Positions 25,190 through 35,072 are shown, counted from the stretch's first letter. The stretch is 64,000 bases of DNA from Streptomyces sp. D2-8 (GCF_023184515.1 NZ_JAAHBP010000020.1:62001-126000); one strand, 5' to 3'. Notes: generated from the sequence alone by a model not told the origin. Numbers and translations: made by a program.

Positions 25190-26409
25190 GCCCGCTCCAC
25201 GAGCATGGCGACGCCCTGGCCGACTCCCACGCACAGCGTCGCCAGGCCCCGGCGGGCGTCCTCGCGCTCCAGCCGGCCGATCAGCGTCAGCAGGATGCGG
25301 GCACCGGAGCAGCCGAGGGGATGGCCGAGCGCGATGGCGCCGCCGTCGGCGTTGACCCGCTCCTCGTCGAGCTTGAGACGGCGTATGACGGCCAGCGCCT
25401 GGGCGGCGAACGCCTCGTTCAGCTCGACCGCGCCCACGTCCCCGGCCCGCCATCCGGCCCGGGCCAGGGCCTTCTCCGTGGCGGGCACCGGGCCGAGGCC
25501 CATGATGTTGGGCTGGACGCCGGCCGATGCGGAGGTGACGACCCGCGCCCGCGGGGTGAGCCCGTACCGCCGTACGGCTTCGGCGCTCGCGACCACCAGC
25601 GCGGCGGCGCCGTCCGACAGCGGCGAGGAGGAACCAGCGGTGACGATGCCGTCCTTGCGGAAGATGGTCCGCAGTCCGCCGAGCTTCTCCAGCGTCGTGC
25701 CGGGGCGCGGCCCCTCGTCACGACTGACCTCGCCGTCCTTCACCGGGACCGGCACGATCTCGCGGTCGAAGCGCCCCGCCTCCCGCGCCGCCACGGCCCG
25801 CTGGTGACTGCGCAACGCGAACGCATCGGACTCGGCACGGGTAATGCCGTCCAGGGCCGCGACCTCCTCGGCCGTCTCCCCCATCGCGAGGGTCACCTTG
25901 ACCGTCTCGGGACCGGCCCCCGCGGGCACGACCCGGTCGGTGGCGGCGAAACGCGGGTTGGTGAAGCGCCAGCCCAGTGAGGTGTCGTGCACCTCCCCCG
26001 GCTTGGCCCAGGGGGTGCCGGGCTTGGCCATCACCCAGGGGGCGCGGGTCATGGACTCCACCCCGCCCGCGACCACCAGGTCCGCCTCCCCCGAGCGGAT
26101 CACCTGGGCGGCGCTCGCGACCGCGGTCAGCCCGGAGGCACAGAGCCGGTTGACCGTGTAGCCGGGGACGGTGTGCGGCAGCCCCGCCAGCAGCACGGCC
26201 ATGCGCGCCACGTCCCGATTGTCCTCACCGGCCTGGTTGGCAGCCCCCAGGACCACCTCGTCCACCGCCTCCGCCGGGATCCCCGCGCGGCGCACGGCCT
26301 CACCCACCACCAGGGCGGCCAGGTCGTCGGGACGCACGGAGGCCAGTACGCCGCCATAGCGGCCCTGCGGGGTGCGCGCGCCGTCGATCAGGAAGACGTC
26401 GTCAGACAT
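25186..26409 (-). CDS. paaJ: 3-oxoadipyl-CoA thiolase
   Basis: A 407-residue thiolase releasing acetyl-CoA and succinyl-CoA in the last step. The nucleophile Cys90 is in VNRLCASGL, the His in NEAFAAQALA, and the second Cys in GHPLGCSGAR near the C-terminus. GTTVTAGSSS-type substrate loop appears as DGIVTAGSSSPLSDGAAA. The ATG overlaps the end of paaN by 8 bases. The same DNA region at 40630-40894 is a broken relative of its N-terminus. Confidence 0.93.
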   Translation of the reverse strand: MSDDVFLIDGARTPQGRYGGVLASVRPDDLAALVVGEAVRRAGIPAEAVDEVVLGAANQAGEDNRDVARMAVLLAGLPHTVPGYTVNRLCASGLTAVASAAQVIRSGEADLVVAGGVESMTRAPWVMAKPGTPWAKPGEVHDTSLGWRFTNPRFAATDRVVPAGAGPETVKVTLAMGETAEEVAALDGITRAESDAFALRSHQRAVAAREAGRFDREIVPVPVKDGEVSRDEGPRPGTTLEKLGGLRTIFRKDGIVTAGSSSPLSDGAAALVVASAEAVRRYGLTPRARVVTSASAGVQPNIMGLGPVPATEKALARAGWRAGDVGAVELNEAFAAQALAVIRRLKLDEERVNADGGAIALGHPLGCSGARILLTLIGRLEREDARRGLATLCVGVGQGVAMLVERA

Positions 26410-28114
26410 GGGCGGACTCCTCGGAGGGAACGGGCCGGCGCGACTGCAGCGTCGCGAAACGGCCGGTGACGAAGGCGGGGTCGGACAGGGTGGCGCTGGC
26501 CGCCGGATTGGCGGCACTGCCGTGGAAGTCGCTGAAGGCGGCGGACTGGTTGACGAAGACCCCGCCGGTGAGGTTCTCCGACAGGTGCACACCGGCGTCC
26601 AGGGCGGCCGACTCGGCGGCGGCCAGCACGTCTTCGCTCGTGGAGTGGATGGCGGCGGTCAGCGCGCCGTGCTCACGCACGGTCTCCCGGAAGACCGAGA
26701 GGCTGTGCTCGGTGGAGTCGGTGCCTATGACGAAGGAGACGGGCCCGAACCATTCACGGGTGTAGGTCTCCCGGTCGGTCTCCGCGTCGAGCCGTGCCAC
26801 CAGCGGCGTACGGACGACCGCCTCCGGGTACTCCGGATGCTCGACCGGCGCCGACGCGCGCACCGTACGGCCGAGCCCGGCGGCCTGCTCCAGGCGCTCG
26901 CGCACACTGTCGTTGACGACGGCGCCCAGGGTGCCGGCCGCGCGGGCCGGGTCGCCGAGCAGCCGGTCAAGGGCGGCGCCGAGGTCGGCGGCGAACTCGT
27001 CGGCGCTTTTGACGCCCTGGTCCGTGGCGATGCCATCGCGCGGGATCAGCAGGTTCTGCGGGGTGGTGCACATCTGACCGCTGTAGAGGGAGAGCGAGAA
27101 GGCCAGGTTGCCCAGCAGCCCGCGGTAGTCGTCGGTGGAGTCCAGCACCACCGTGTTCAGACCGGCCTTCTCGGTGTACACGGCGGCGTGGCGGGCGTGC
27201 GTCTCCAGCCAGTCGCCGAACTCGGTGGAGCCGGTGAAGTCGATGATCCGTACGTCCGGGTGGAGGGCGTACACCGACGCCGTACGGTCCTCAGGACTCT
27301 CGGCGGCCAGGATCACCACGTTCGGGTCGAAGCCCGCCTCGGCCAGCACCTCGCGGGCGATGCGCACGGTGATCGCGAGCGGCAGGACGGCGCCCGGGTG
27401 CGGCTTGACGACGACCGGATTGCCCGTGACCAGGGAGGCGAACAGGCCCGGGTAACCGTTCCAGGTGGGGAAGGTGTTGCAGGCGATCAGCAGCGCCACC
27501 CCGCGCCCTATGGGCGTGAACCTCTTGTCCATCACCAGCGGCCCGCCCTTGCGCTGCGGCTTGCTCCAGCGAGCCGCAGCCGGGTGCCGTTTCTGCTCCG
27601 CCCAGGCGTAGGCGACCGCCTCCAGGCCACGGTCCTGGGCGTGCGGGCCGCCGGCCTGAAAGGCCATCACGAAGGCCTGGCCGGTGGTGTGTTGCACGGC
27701 GTGCGCGATCTCGAAGCTCGACGCGTTCAGCCGGGCGAGGATCTCCGCGGCCACCCCCGCACGGGCGTCCGGCCCGGCGTCACGCCACGGACCGGTGGCG
27801 GCCTTCGCGGCGGCCAGCGCCTCCTTCGGGGCGACACGGGGGTAGGTCACGCCCAGCCGAAGGCCGTACGGGGACGTCTCGGTCGCCGGTACCGCGCCGT
27901 GCCCCGGATGGCCGCGGAGCTCGAAGTGGCCTCCCAGGCACTCCCGGAACGCGGCTTCTCCCGTCTTGGCGGCGTCCTCGCCGTACGCCGACTTGCCGGG
28001 CGACTCGGGATACGGCGTCCAATGCTCCCGGGCGGCGGTGGCGGCGACCGCCTGTTCCAGCAGAGCGCGGTGGCGGATGAAGAAGTCCGGGCGGTCAGGG
28101 GGGTTCTGGGGCAT
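26402..28114 (-). CDS. paaN: Phenylacetate degradation aldehyde dehydrogenase PaaN
   Basis: A 570-residue aldehyde dehydrogenase-fold enzyme, the actinobacterial counterpart of the PaaZ dehydrogenase half, oxidising the ring-opened semialdehyde-CoA. Catalytic residues are present: Asn213 (ACNTFPTWNG), Lys237 (VVVKPHP), Glu315 (YTEKAGLN) and nucleophile Cys349 (GQMCTTPQN). No MaoC hydratase domain is fused. The ATG at 28114 with AGGTGG upstream is chosen over an in-frame GTG at 28123. It is first in the operon paaN-paaJ-ech-paaH-paaG, divergent from paaI-paaK across a palindromic operator. Confidence 0.94.
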   Translation of the reverse strand: MPQNPPDRPDFFIRHRALLEQAVAATAAREHWTPYPESPGKSAYGEDAAKTGEAAFRECLGGHFELRGHPGHGAVPATETSPYGLRLGVTYPRVAPKEALAAAKAATGPWRDAGPDARAGVAAEILARLNASSFEIAHAVQHTTGQAFVMAFQAGGPHAQDRGLEAVAYAWAEQKRHPAAARWSKPQRKGGPLVMDKRFTPIGRGVALLIACNTFPTWNGYPGLFASLVTGNPVVVKPHPGAVLPLAITVRIAREVLAEAGFDPNVVILAAESPEDRTASVYALHPDVRIIDFTGSTEFGDWLETHARHAAVYTEKAGLNTVVLDSTDDYRGLLGNLAFSLSLYSGQMCTTPQNLLIPRDGIATDQGVKSADEFAADLGAALDRLLGDPARAAGTLGAVVNDSVRERLEQAAGLGRTVRASAPVEHPEYPEAVVRTPLVARLDAETDRETYTREWFGPVSFVIGTDSTEHSLSVFRETVREHGALTAAIHSTSEDVLAAAESAALDAGVHLSENLTGGVFVNQSAAFSDFHGSAANPAASATLSDPAFVTGRFATLQSRRPVPSEESAHV

Positions 28115-28173
28115 GCATTCCACCTCTTGACAGGCAGCGGTGCGACTGGATTACTAAGCCGTGCCGCAGGCTA

Positions 28174-28187
28174 ACCGAATGTTCGGT
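28174..28187. promoter_or_regulatory. PaaR-like operator between paaN and paaI
   Basis: ACCGAA-TG-TTCGGT is a perfect 6-bp-arm palindrome in the 96-bp divergent region between paaN and paaI. Its position allows one repressor to control both directions. Compare 22708 and 42601. Confidence 0.65.
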
Positions 28188-28210
28188 CGGGAGACAAGGT
28201 GGCATAAATC

Positions 28211-28684
28211 ATGACTCAGATCACTCAGTCGAGTCCTACGCAGGCGATGTTCGCCGCGGACGAGGCGTCCCAAGGTGTGGGTATCGAGCTGCTCGAACAC
28301 GGCCCGGGGACCGCCGCGCTCCGCATGACGGTGAACCCGGCGATGGTGAACGGACACCGGATCGCCCACGGCGGCTATGTGTTCCTGCTCGCCGACACAG
28401 CCTTCGCCTGCGCCTGCAACAGCCACGGCCCCGTGACCGTCGCGGCGGGCGCCGACATCACCTTCGTCGCCCCGGCGTACGAGGGCGACGTGCTCGTGGC
28501 GACCGCCGAGGAGCGCACCCGGTTCGGCCGCAGCGGCATCTACGGCGTGAGCGTCCGGCGCGGCGAAAAGGTGATCGCGGAGTTCCGCGGACGCAGCCGC
28601 AGCATCGTCGGCACGCCACCGGAGTCGACCAGGGACACGACGGCGCACAGGACGCCGAGCACGACCACGAAGGAGTCGCGATGA
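28211..28684 (+). CDS. paaI: Hydroxyphenylacetyl-CoA thioesterase PaaI
   Basis: A 157-residue hot-dog-fold thioesterase that frees CoA from dead-end phenylacetyl-type CoA esters. Family blocks: MVNGHRIAHGGYVFLLADTA, FACACNSHGPVTVAAGADI and GRSGIYGVSVRRG. The catalytic Asp lies in LLADTAFA. AAGGTGG precedes the ATG. The stop overlaps the paaK start (ATGA). Confidence 0.94.
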   Translation: MTQITQSSPTQAMFAADEASQGVGIELLEHGPGTAALRMTVNPAMVNGHRIAHGGYVFLLADTAFACACNSHGPVTVAAGADITFVAPAYEGDVLVATAEERTRFGRSGIYGVSVRRGEKVIAEFRGRSRSIVGTPPESTRDTTAHRTPSTTTKESR

Positions 28685-30027
28685 GCAGCGAGACGACGGC
28701 CATGGCGGCCCCCGCGTCCCGCCTGGGAGAACCCCTCCCCCACGACCTGCTGGACGACGGCGAGCGCCTGACGCGAGAGCAGCTGAGAGAACTTCAGCTC
28801 GACCGTCTGCGATCGACGCTGCGGCACGCCTACGACAACGTGGAGCTGTACCGCAAGAAGTTCGACGAGGCCGGTGTGAGGCCCGACGACTGCCGGTCGC
28901 TGGAGGACCTCGCCCGGTTCCCCTTCACCACCAAGGCCGACCTGCGGGACACCTACCCCTTCGGCATGTTCGCCGTACCGGTGGCGGACGTACGGCGCAT
29001 CCACGCCTCCAGCGGCACCACCGGCCGCCCCACGGTCGTCGGCTACACCGACAACGACCTCTCCATGTGGGCGGACGTGGTCGCCCGCTCGATCCGCGCC
29101 GGCGGCGGCCGCCCCGGCCACAAGGTGCACATCTCCTACGGCTACGGACTCTTCACCGGCGGCCTCGGCGCGCACTACGGGGCCGAACGCGCCGGATGCA
29201 CGGTGATCCCGGCCTCCGGCGGCATGACCGCCCGCCAGGTGCAGATCATCCAGGACTTCGAGCCCGAGATCATCATGGTCACCCCGTCCTACATGCTCAC
29301 CCTGCTCGACGAGTTCGAGCGGCAGGGCATCGACCCGCGCACCAGCTCACTGAAGGTGGGCATCTTTGGGGCCGAGCCGTGGACGGAGGGGATGCGCCGC
29401 GAGATCGAGGAGCGCATGGGCATCCACGCCGTCGACATCTACGGCCTGTCCGAGGTGATCGGCCCCGGCGTCGCCCAGGAGTGCGTGGAGACCAAGGACG
29501 GCCTGCACGTCTGGGAGGACCACTTCTACCCCGAGGTCGTCGACCCGGTCACGGACACCGTGCTCGCGGAGGGCGAGGAGGGAGAGGTCGTCTTCACCTC
29601 ACTCACCAAGGAGGCCCTGCCGATCATCCGCTACCGCACCCGCGACCTGAGCCGGCTGCTGCCCGGCACGGCCCGGCCTGCCTTCCGCCGGATCCAGAAG
29701 ATCACCGGCCGCTGCGACGACATGATCATCCTGCGCGGCGTGAACGTCTTCCCGAGCCAGATCGAGGAGATCGTGCTGCGCACGCCCGCAGTCGCCCCGC
29801 ATTTCCAGATCCAGCTCACCGAGCGCGGACGCATGGATCACATGGTCGTGCAGGTCGAGGCCCGCCCCGGCACCGGCCCCGAACAGCGTGAGGCCGCCGC
29901 CAGGTCGATCGGTCAGGGCATCAAGGACGGCGTGGGCGTCACCGTCGAGGTGGCGATCGTCGGCCCCGAGACCCTGGAGCGGTCCCTCGGCAAGCTCCGT
30001 CGCGTCAAGGATCTCCGGCGGGCGTGA
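28681..30027 (+). CDS. paaK: Phenylacetate-CoA ligase
   Basis: A 448-residue adenylate-forming ligase that activates phenylacetate to phenylacetyl-CoA, the entry step. The AMP-binding loop ASSGTTGRPTVVGYTDND, the YGLSE motif (VDIYGLSEVIGPG), RYRTRDLS and ILRGVNVFPSQIEE are all present. It begins with ATG overlapping the paaI stop and ends in LGKLRRVKDLR, which carries the C-terminal lysine region. Confidence 0.96.
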   Translation: MSSETTAMAAPASRLGEPLPHDLLDDGERLTREQLRELQLDRLRSTLRHAYDNVELYRKKFDEAGVRPDDCRSLEDLARFPFTTKADLRDTYPFGMFAVPVADVRRIHASSGTTGRPTVVGYTDNDLSMWADVVARSIRAGGGRPGHKVHISYGYGLFTGGLGAHYGAERAGCTVIPASGGMTARQVQIIQDFEPEIIMVTPSYMLTLLDEFERQGIDPRTSSLKVGIFGAEPWTEGMRREIEERMGIHAVDIYGLSEVIGPGVAQECVETKDGLHVWEDHFYPEVVDPVTDTVLAEGEEGEVVFTSLTKEALPIIRYRTRDLSRLLPGTARPAFRRIQKITGRCDDMIILRGVNVFPSQIEEIVLRTPAVAPHFQIQLTERGRMDHMVVQVEARPGTGPEQREAAARSIGQGIKDGVGVTVEVAIVGPETLERSLGKLRRVKDLRRA

Positions 30028-30062
30028 CAGCCGATCCGGCGAGAAATGGCCAACTGAGCAGA

Positions 30063-30080
30063 ACGGCCGCACGAGGCCGT
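30063..30080 (+). terminator. Hairpin after paaK
   Basis: ACGGCC-GCACGA-GGCCGT, 35 bp after the paaK stop, forms a 6-bp GC stem. No T tract. Probable transcription end of paaI-paaK. Confidence 0.45.
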
Positions 30081-30364
30081 ACCGGCCGTCGTGACCAGCC
30101 CGTCCACGACCGTGATCCCGCACCGGAAGTCGCTGTCGCCATCCTCAACGACCGCGGTGTCGGCGGCACGGGCATGGCGGAGACCGCCAGGCGTCTCGGC
30201 CGGAGTCCCGAGGTTGGTCACGTCACGGACGCGGGCGGCCGGTACGGAGAGCCGACGCTGGATCCTGCGAAGTCCTTGGCGTCCTGGCGCTACGAATTCG
30301 AGGCCGAGCGCGGGGTGTGCCTGCCGCGGCAGTCAGTCCTCATCGGGCCGTGAGCCGAAACCGC
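30081..30364. other. Gene-free stretch after paaK
   Basis: No convincing gene. A plus-strand open frame (AVAILNDRGVGGTGMAETAR and on) runs through it but matches no family I know and has no start signal. It joins directly to transposase debris. Confidence 0.4.
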
Positions 30365-30660
30365 TGGTCGACATCGGCTACACCTCTCCGCCTCACCCGG
30401 GCAAGGCCGAGCGCGACACCGGATCACCTTCGCCGGACCGCTGCCGGCCAACTCCTCCCGCCTGCACCGCCGGGGTGAAGGATTCGCCCGCGACGCCTTC
30501 CACATCGACTTCGACCGCCGGCAGGGCACCTGCCCACAAGGCCAAACCAGCCGCGGCCGGCACGGCCCCGACCCGGCCTCCTCGCCGACCGCCGCCCCAC
30601 TGATCGTGGCCCGCCTCACCACGAGCCAGTGCCGGCCCTGCCAGGTCCGGTCCGGCCCGG
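30365..30660 (+). mobile_element. IS1182-like transposase fragment
   Basis: Plus-strand codons in two frames: LVDIGYTSPPHPGKAERD, then after a frameshift EGFARDAFHIDFDRRQGTCP followed by QGQTSRG and TTSQCRPCQVR. This is the middle of IS1182-type transposases (the CPQG and CRPCPVR region). The N-terminus and the C-terminal catalytic Glu region are absent. Inactive. Confidence 0.7.
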
Positions 30661-30678
30661 TCCGGTCCGGCCCGGTCG
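30645..30678 (+). repeat. Short GGTCCGGTCCGGCCC tandem repeat
   Basis: Two copies of a 15-bp unit, GGTCCGGTCCGGCCC, in direct succession at the broken end of the transposase fragment. Local slippage product. Confidence 0.5.
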
Positions 30679-30935
30679 AAGTAGCACTGCCTCCCGCGAT
30701 TCCGCGCGCACCGTTGACCTTCTTCCACCCCGCATGCCGTGCCCACAGCAGGCGTGCGCGGCCCGTCTCGACGGTGTTCTGCGTACGGGACCCGGAATGG
30801 AAACATACACAAGCCGGACCGGCCGCGCCCTCGTATGCCGCCGCCGGAGCGCGTATGTGTGTAGGTGGTTACCCGCAAGACAAACTGACGCTCGGTTTCC
30901 TCCCGGTCGCGCATGATGCGGCCGGGACGGGCATC
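30679..30935. other. Gene-free stretch before the phosphatase stop
   Basis: I see no gene, RNA or clear regulatory site here. It separates transposase debris from the end of the SpoIIE-type gene. Confidence 0.4.
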
Positions 30936-33386
30936 TCACGAGCCACGGCCCGCGGGACTGGTGGGGAGAGCCTGTTCAGCCCAGATCGTCTTGCCGGTGC
31001 GGGTGGGGCGGCTGCCCCAGCGCTGGGTGAGCTGGGCGACGAGCAGCAGACCGCGGCCCCCCTCGTCGAAGACCCGGGCTCGGCGCATGTGAGGGGCGGT
31101 GCTGCTGGAGTCCGAGACCTCGCAGATGAGTGCGGTCTCACGAATCAGGCGGAGCTGGATGGGGGATCCGCCGTACCGGATGGCATTGGTGACGAGTTCA
31201 CTGACGACGAGTTCGGTGACGAATCCGAGGTCCTCCAGATGCCAGGCGGCCAATTGCTTGAATACCAGCGCACGGGCCTGGGCGACGGATGAGGGGTCCG
31301 CCGGTACCTCCCAGGTGGCGACCCGGCCCGCTTCCAGCGCGCGGGTGCGGACCACAAGGAGGGCGACGTCGTCGGTGGGTTGGTCGGGCAGGTTGTGCAG
31401 GAGTCCGTCACAAATCTCCTCCAGCGCGCGGCGGGGCTCGCCGAGGGCTCGGCGGAGCAGGGCCAGTCCGTCGTCGAGGTCGCGGTCGGGGGCGTGGACC
31501 AGTCCGTCGGTGTAGAGGGCGAGGACGCTGCCCTCGGGAAGTTCGAAATCTGCGGTTTCGAACGGCAGACCGCCCAGCCCGAGGGGGGGTCCGCTCGGCA
31601 GGTCGAGGAATGAGACGTGCCCATGTGGGGTGACCATGGCCGGGACGGGGTGACCGGCGCGGGCTGCGGTACAGCGGCGTGAGACGGGGTCGTAGACAAC
31701 GTAGAGACAGGTGGCGCCGACCTCGCCCGGGCTCTGTGGTTCGCCGGCCGCGTCCGGTGCCCGCTCGGAGTCCAGACGCAGGACGATGTCGTCAAGGTGC
31801 GTGAGGAGCTCGTCGGGGTCCAGATCGACGTCGGCGAGGGTGCGTACGGCGGTGCGGAGACGGCCCATCGTGGCGGACGCCTGCACCCCGTGGCCGACGA
31901 CGTCGCCGACGACGAGAGCGACCCGGGCTCCGGACAGGGGGATGACGTCGAACCAGTCGCCGCCGAGGCCGGCACGGGAGCTTGTGGGCCAGTAGCGGGA
32001 CGCGACCTCGACAGCCGCCTGCCGGGGAGTGTGCTGCGGGAGCAGGCTGCGCTGAAGGGCGAGTGCCGTTTCGCGTTCCTGCGTGTAGCGGCGGGCGTTG
32101 TCGACGCAGACCGCCGCGCGCGCCGCGAGTTCCTTGGCGAGCAGCAAATCGTCGTCGTCAAAAGGCTCAGGGGTTCGATGGCGGCCGAGGATTGCCAGGC
32201 CGAGAGTAATACCGCGGGCGCGCAGGGGCACGACCAACAGGGCGTGGATGCCGTGTTCGTCGATGCTGCGGACGCTGTCAGGGGAGTCCGCGGCCCACCA
32301 GCGTCGGCCTGCGTCGTCGACCGCGTGGAACATGCCGCGGCCGTCGGTCAGCACGCGCCCTTGCGGCGAGCCCTCGCGGTAGCCGTGGCGGGCGCCGACG
32401 GGAATCGTCACCTCGGGGCAGCCCTCCAGCACTGAGCGACAGGCGGTGCGACGGAAGACGGGCGCGGTTGCAGGCGGGGGCGCCGTCTCGTCCCCGGCCA
32501 GCGCGGAATCCAGCAGGTCCACGAGTGCGAAGTCGGCGAAGTGCTCCGTGCACACCTCGGTCAGTTCTTCGGCAGTGCGGGTCACGTCGAGGGTGGAGCC
32601 GATGCGGACGCTGGACTCGTTCAGGACGCTCAGTCTGCGTCGGGCGCGGAACTGGTCCGTACTGTCCATGGCCGCCAGGCACATGCCTCGTACGCGGTCG
32701 GCACTGTCCTTCAGCGGGCTGAGGGACACCAGCCAGGCGTGTTCGCGGGGCTCGCCGGGGGGTTGCAGCCAAGCCTCGTACGGCACGGTCTTCCCCGTGC
32801 GCAGGACTCGCTGCCCCGCGTCGCCGAGACCCTCGAATCCGGGAAGGCGCCGGAGGCTGTCGGCGGACTCGCCCACCCGCCGGCCCTGCAGTTGCCAGGA
32901 GGGGCTGCCCGTCACCCTCTCCATCGCGGAGTTGGTGGACACTATGAGCCCGTCCCGGTCGAAGAGAGCCACCGGCACGGGGAACTGCTCCAAAGCCCAC
33001 TTCTGCAGGCGCGCAGTCGGCTCCGGCACGGTGGCCGTCAGGAACCAGCGGACCGCGTTGTCCGAGTTCAGCAGCGGGTATGCCTCGAGCCGCACCTCGA
33101 CGTGGTGGCCGTCCTGGTGCCGGACCGTGACCGTACCGGTCCACCCGTCCGACTCGGCGAGGCTGTGCAGGGCATCAGGCGGCAGGGGTTCGGCCAGCAG
33201 ATCTGCCACAGGGCGGCCCAGCACGTCCCTGGTGTCGAAGCCGAATAGGCTGCGGGCCGCGTCGCTCCACGCGGTGACCAGCCCCTTGGCGTCCGCCTCG
33301 GCTGCGGCGGCGCCTCGGGGCATCTGCGTGGCCCTGTGCTCGTCCACCCGAACGCCCTCCTGCACGACACCGGTGTCCATACCCAT
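30936..33386 (-). CDS. PAS-PAS-GAF-SpoIIE phosphatase with C-terminal HATPase domain
   Basis: An 816-residue cytoplasmic signalling protein without membrane segments. Order: PAS (about 25-125; GLVTAWSDAARSLFGFDTRD), second PAS (about 130-245), GAF (about 265-440), PP2C-type SpoIIE phosphatase (about 450-675; LGGDWFDVIPLSGARVALVV with GDVVGHG metal site, ALYTDGLVHAPD), and a histidine-kinase-like ATPase of the anti-sigma type (about 690-800; ELVVSELVTNAIRYG, DEGGRGLLLVAQL). Such proteins dephosphorylate anti-anti-sigma factors and phosphorylate them through the ATPase end, so both activities of a stress-sigma switch are in one chain. The sensed signal is unknown. Second ATG at 33380 is an alternative start. 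Confidence 0.9.
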   Translation of the reverse strand: MGMDTGVVQEGVRVDEHRATQMPRGAAAAEADAKGLVTAWSDAARSLFGFDTRDVLGRPVADLLAEPLPPDALHSLAESDGWTGTVTVRHQDGHHVEVRLEAYPLLNSDNAVRWFLTATVPEPTARLQKWALEQFPVPVALFDRDGLIVSTNSAMERVTGSPSWQLQGRRVGESADSLRRLPGFEGLGDAGQRVLRTGKTVPYEAWLQPPGEPREHAWLVSLSPLKDSADRVRGMCLAAMDSTDQFRARRRLSVLNESSVRIGSTLDVTRTAEELTEVCTEHFADFALVDLLDSALAGDETAPPPATAPVFRRTACRSVLEGCPEVTIPVGARHGYREGSPQGRVLTDGRGMFHAVDDAGRRWWAADSPDSVRSIDEHGIHALLVVPLRARGITLGLAILGRHRTPEPFDDDDLLLAKELAARAAVCVDNARRYTQERETALALQRSLLPQHTPRQAAVEVASRYWPTSSRAGLGGDWFDVIPLSGARVALVVGDVVGHGVQASATMGRLRTAVRTLADVDLDPDELLTHLDDIVLRLDSERAPDAAGEPQSPGEVGATCLYVVYDPVSRRCTAARAGHPVPAMVTPHGHVSFLDLPSGPPLGLGGLPFETADFELPEGSVLALYTDGLVHAPDRDLDDGLALLRRALGEPRRALEEICDGLLHNLPDQPTDDVALLVVRTRALEAGRVATWEVPADPSSVAQARALVFKQLAAWHLEDLGFVTELVVSELVTNAIRYGGSPIQLRLIRETALICEVSDSSSTAPHMRRARVFDEGGRGLLLVAQLTQRWGSRPTRTGKTIWAEQALPTSPAGRGS

Positions 33387-33698
33387 TGTGCGCCGGGCCC
33401 GCCCGGGTACGCCCTGTCACTCCGCGATGCGGATGGATGGCGCCGTGATGAGCCACAATCCGTACAGAACTCCGGGCCGCGCCCGGCGACGCGAGGCCAA
33501 CCACGGTCCACGAGACCACCGAACCCGCGGACAGGGCCACCACGACAGCGGTGGCCGGTCCGTCCCCCGCGGACGGCTCCTGCCGCATGGTGTCAGAAGA
33601 CGCGGAGCAGGACGGGGCCCGGTGCTCACAGCGGACGGGCGCGGCACCCTGGGCGGACTGCTGGAGAAGCGCATCGCCCACCCCGGCCCGAGGGAACT
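33387..33698. other. Intergenic stretch, 312 bp
   Basis: Lies between the start of the phosphatase gene and the end of the amidase gene. It should hold the phosphatase promoter. A short plus-strand reading (LTADGRGTLGGLLEKRIAHP) is unidentified. No other structure seen. Confidence 0.4.
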
Positions 33699-35072
33699 TC
33701 AGCCGCAGATCTCCTCAACGGTCAGCCCGAGGGCGAGCAGTTCGCGGTCGGCTCCGACGGGAGCGTCGATCTCGAGGCCCGTCGGCAGGCCGTTGGTCGC
33801 CACGCCCATGGGGATGCTCAGGCCGGGAGCACCGATGACGCTGGCGGGGCCGGTGTTGCGGATGAAGGTGGCGAAGGTGTCGGCGTCTTCCCCGCACAGA
33901 ATCATGCCCTGGTCGCAGGTGGCCAGGTCAAGAGCGGTGGCCGGGGTGGTCGGGAAGGCCAGGCCGTCCAGACCGTGCGCGGCGAACGTCTCCGCGTAGG
34001 CCGCACGCAGCCGCTGCCGCTGGGCCAGGCACTCGCGGTAGACGTCCTCGGAGACCAGGCCCGGGGCCCCGTCGAGGATGCAGCCCTCGAAGACGCCGCG
34101 TACGTCGGGGCCCGCGATGAGGGCGGCGAGCGTGGCGAGGTCCGTCTGCGGCCGGTGCTTCGCCAGGTAGGCGGACAGCTCCACCCGGGTCTCGTACAGC
34201 ACGATGGCCATACCGGTGGCGAACTCGCCTGCGGTGAACGAGGTGACATCGACCGGGACCAGGTCCACACCGGCCGCCTCCAGGTTGCGCAGGGCCGTCT
34301 CCCACTGGACGGCTACCTCGTCCTGCAGCGGCTCGGTGAAGTGACCGGTCGGCACGCCCAGCCGGATCGACCGCGGCGGTCGGGCGACGACCGGGGCGTC
34401 GTCACCGCTGAGGACGCCGTCCAGCAGAGCCAGGTCTGCCACCCGGCGCGCCATGGGGCCGATGGTGTCCCTGGTGCTCGACAGGGGCGTCACACCCTCC
34501 CCGGGGTAGCGCCCGACCGTGGGCCGCAGCCCGCAGGTGCCGGTGACGGCCGCGGGGACACGTACGGAGCCGCCCGTGTCGGTGCCCAGGCCCGCCCGCA
34601 CCACCCCGGCCGCGACGAGCGCGGCGACCCCGCCACTGCTGCCACCGGCGAAACAGCTGGGGTCACGCGGGTTGCGGACCGGGCCGAACGCCTGGTTGTT
34701 GCTGGTGATGCCGAACGCCAGCTCGTGCATGTTGGCCTTGCCGAGGATGGCGGCACCTGCTTCACGCAGCCGCCGTACCGCGGGCGCGTCGCACGGGGGG
34801 ACGAAGTCCCGCAGGGCGGGGGTGCCGGCCGTGTTGGGCAGCCCCGCGACGTGGATGTTGTCCTTGATCGCGAGGGTCATGCCGGACAGCGGGCCCGGCT
34901 CATCGGAGATCTTGGCGGAGGCATCACGGTCGAGGGTGATGAAGCCACCGAGGTAGGCCGCCTCCTCGGCGCGTTCCAAGGACGTCTGCACGGCCTCGTG
35001 CCGGCTGCGCGCGCCCGCGAGCGCCGCCCGGCCGGTCTGCGTGCCGGGTTCCTTCGTGGTCGGTTCGCTCAT
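33699..35072 (-). CDS. Amidase signature-family hydrolase
   Basis: A 457-residue amidase. The Ser-cisSer-Lys triad is visible: Lys70 (LAIKDNIHVAG), Ser145 (AGGSSGG) and Ser169 (GTDTGGSVRVPA). Relatives include mandelamide, indoleacetamide and GatA-type amidases; the substrate is not fixed by sequence. AAGGAG lies 8 bases before the ATG at 35072. It diverges from the remains of a branched-chain/amide-type ABC transporter across a strong palindrome, so the unit likely imported and hydrolysed an amide, releasing an acid that could enter the nearby phenylacetate route. Confidence 0.88.
   Translation of the reverse strand: MSEPTTKEPGTQTGRAALAGARSRHEAVQTSLERAEEAAYLGGFITLDRDASAKISDEPGPLSGMTLAIKDNIHVAGLPNTAGTPALRDFVPPCDAPAVRRLREAGAAILGKANMHELAFGITSNNQAFGPVRNPRDPSCFAGGSSGGVAALVAAGVVRAGLGTDTGGSVRVPAAVTGTCGLRPTVGRYPGEGVTPLSSTRDTIGPMARRVADLALLDGVLSGDDAPVVARPPRSIRLGVPTGHFTEPLQDEVAVQWETALRNLEAAGVDLVPVDVTSFTAGEFATGMAIVLYETRVELSAYLAKHRPQTDLATLAALIAGPDVRGVFEGCILDGAPGLVSEDVYRECLAQRQRLRAAYAETFAAHGLDGLAFPTTPATALDLATCDQGMILCGEDADTFATFIRNTGPASVIGAPGLSIPMGVATNGLPTGLEIDAPVGADRELLALGLTVEEICG

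Noticed and set aside
26372..28174. 600-codon plus-strand frame opposite paaN
   Set aside because: Shadow of paaN; composition Gly/Val/Arg-rich without domain.
30081..30353. A 109-codon plus-strand gene after paaK
   Set aside because: No ribosome site, no known family, overlaps the terminator and adjoins transposase debris.
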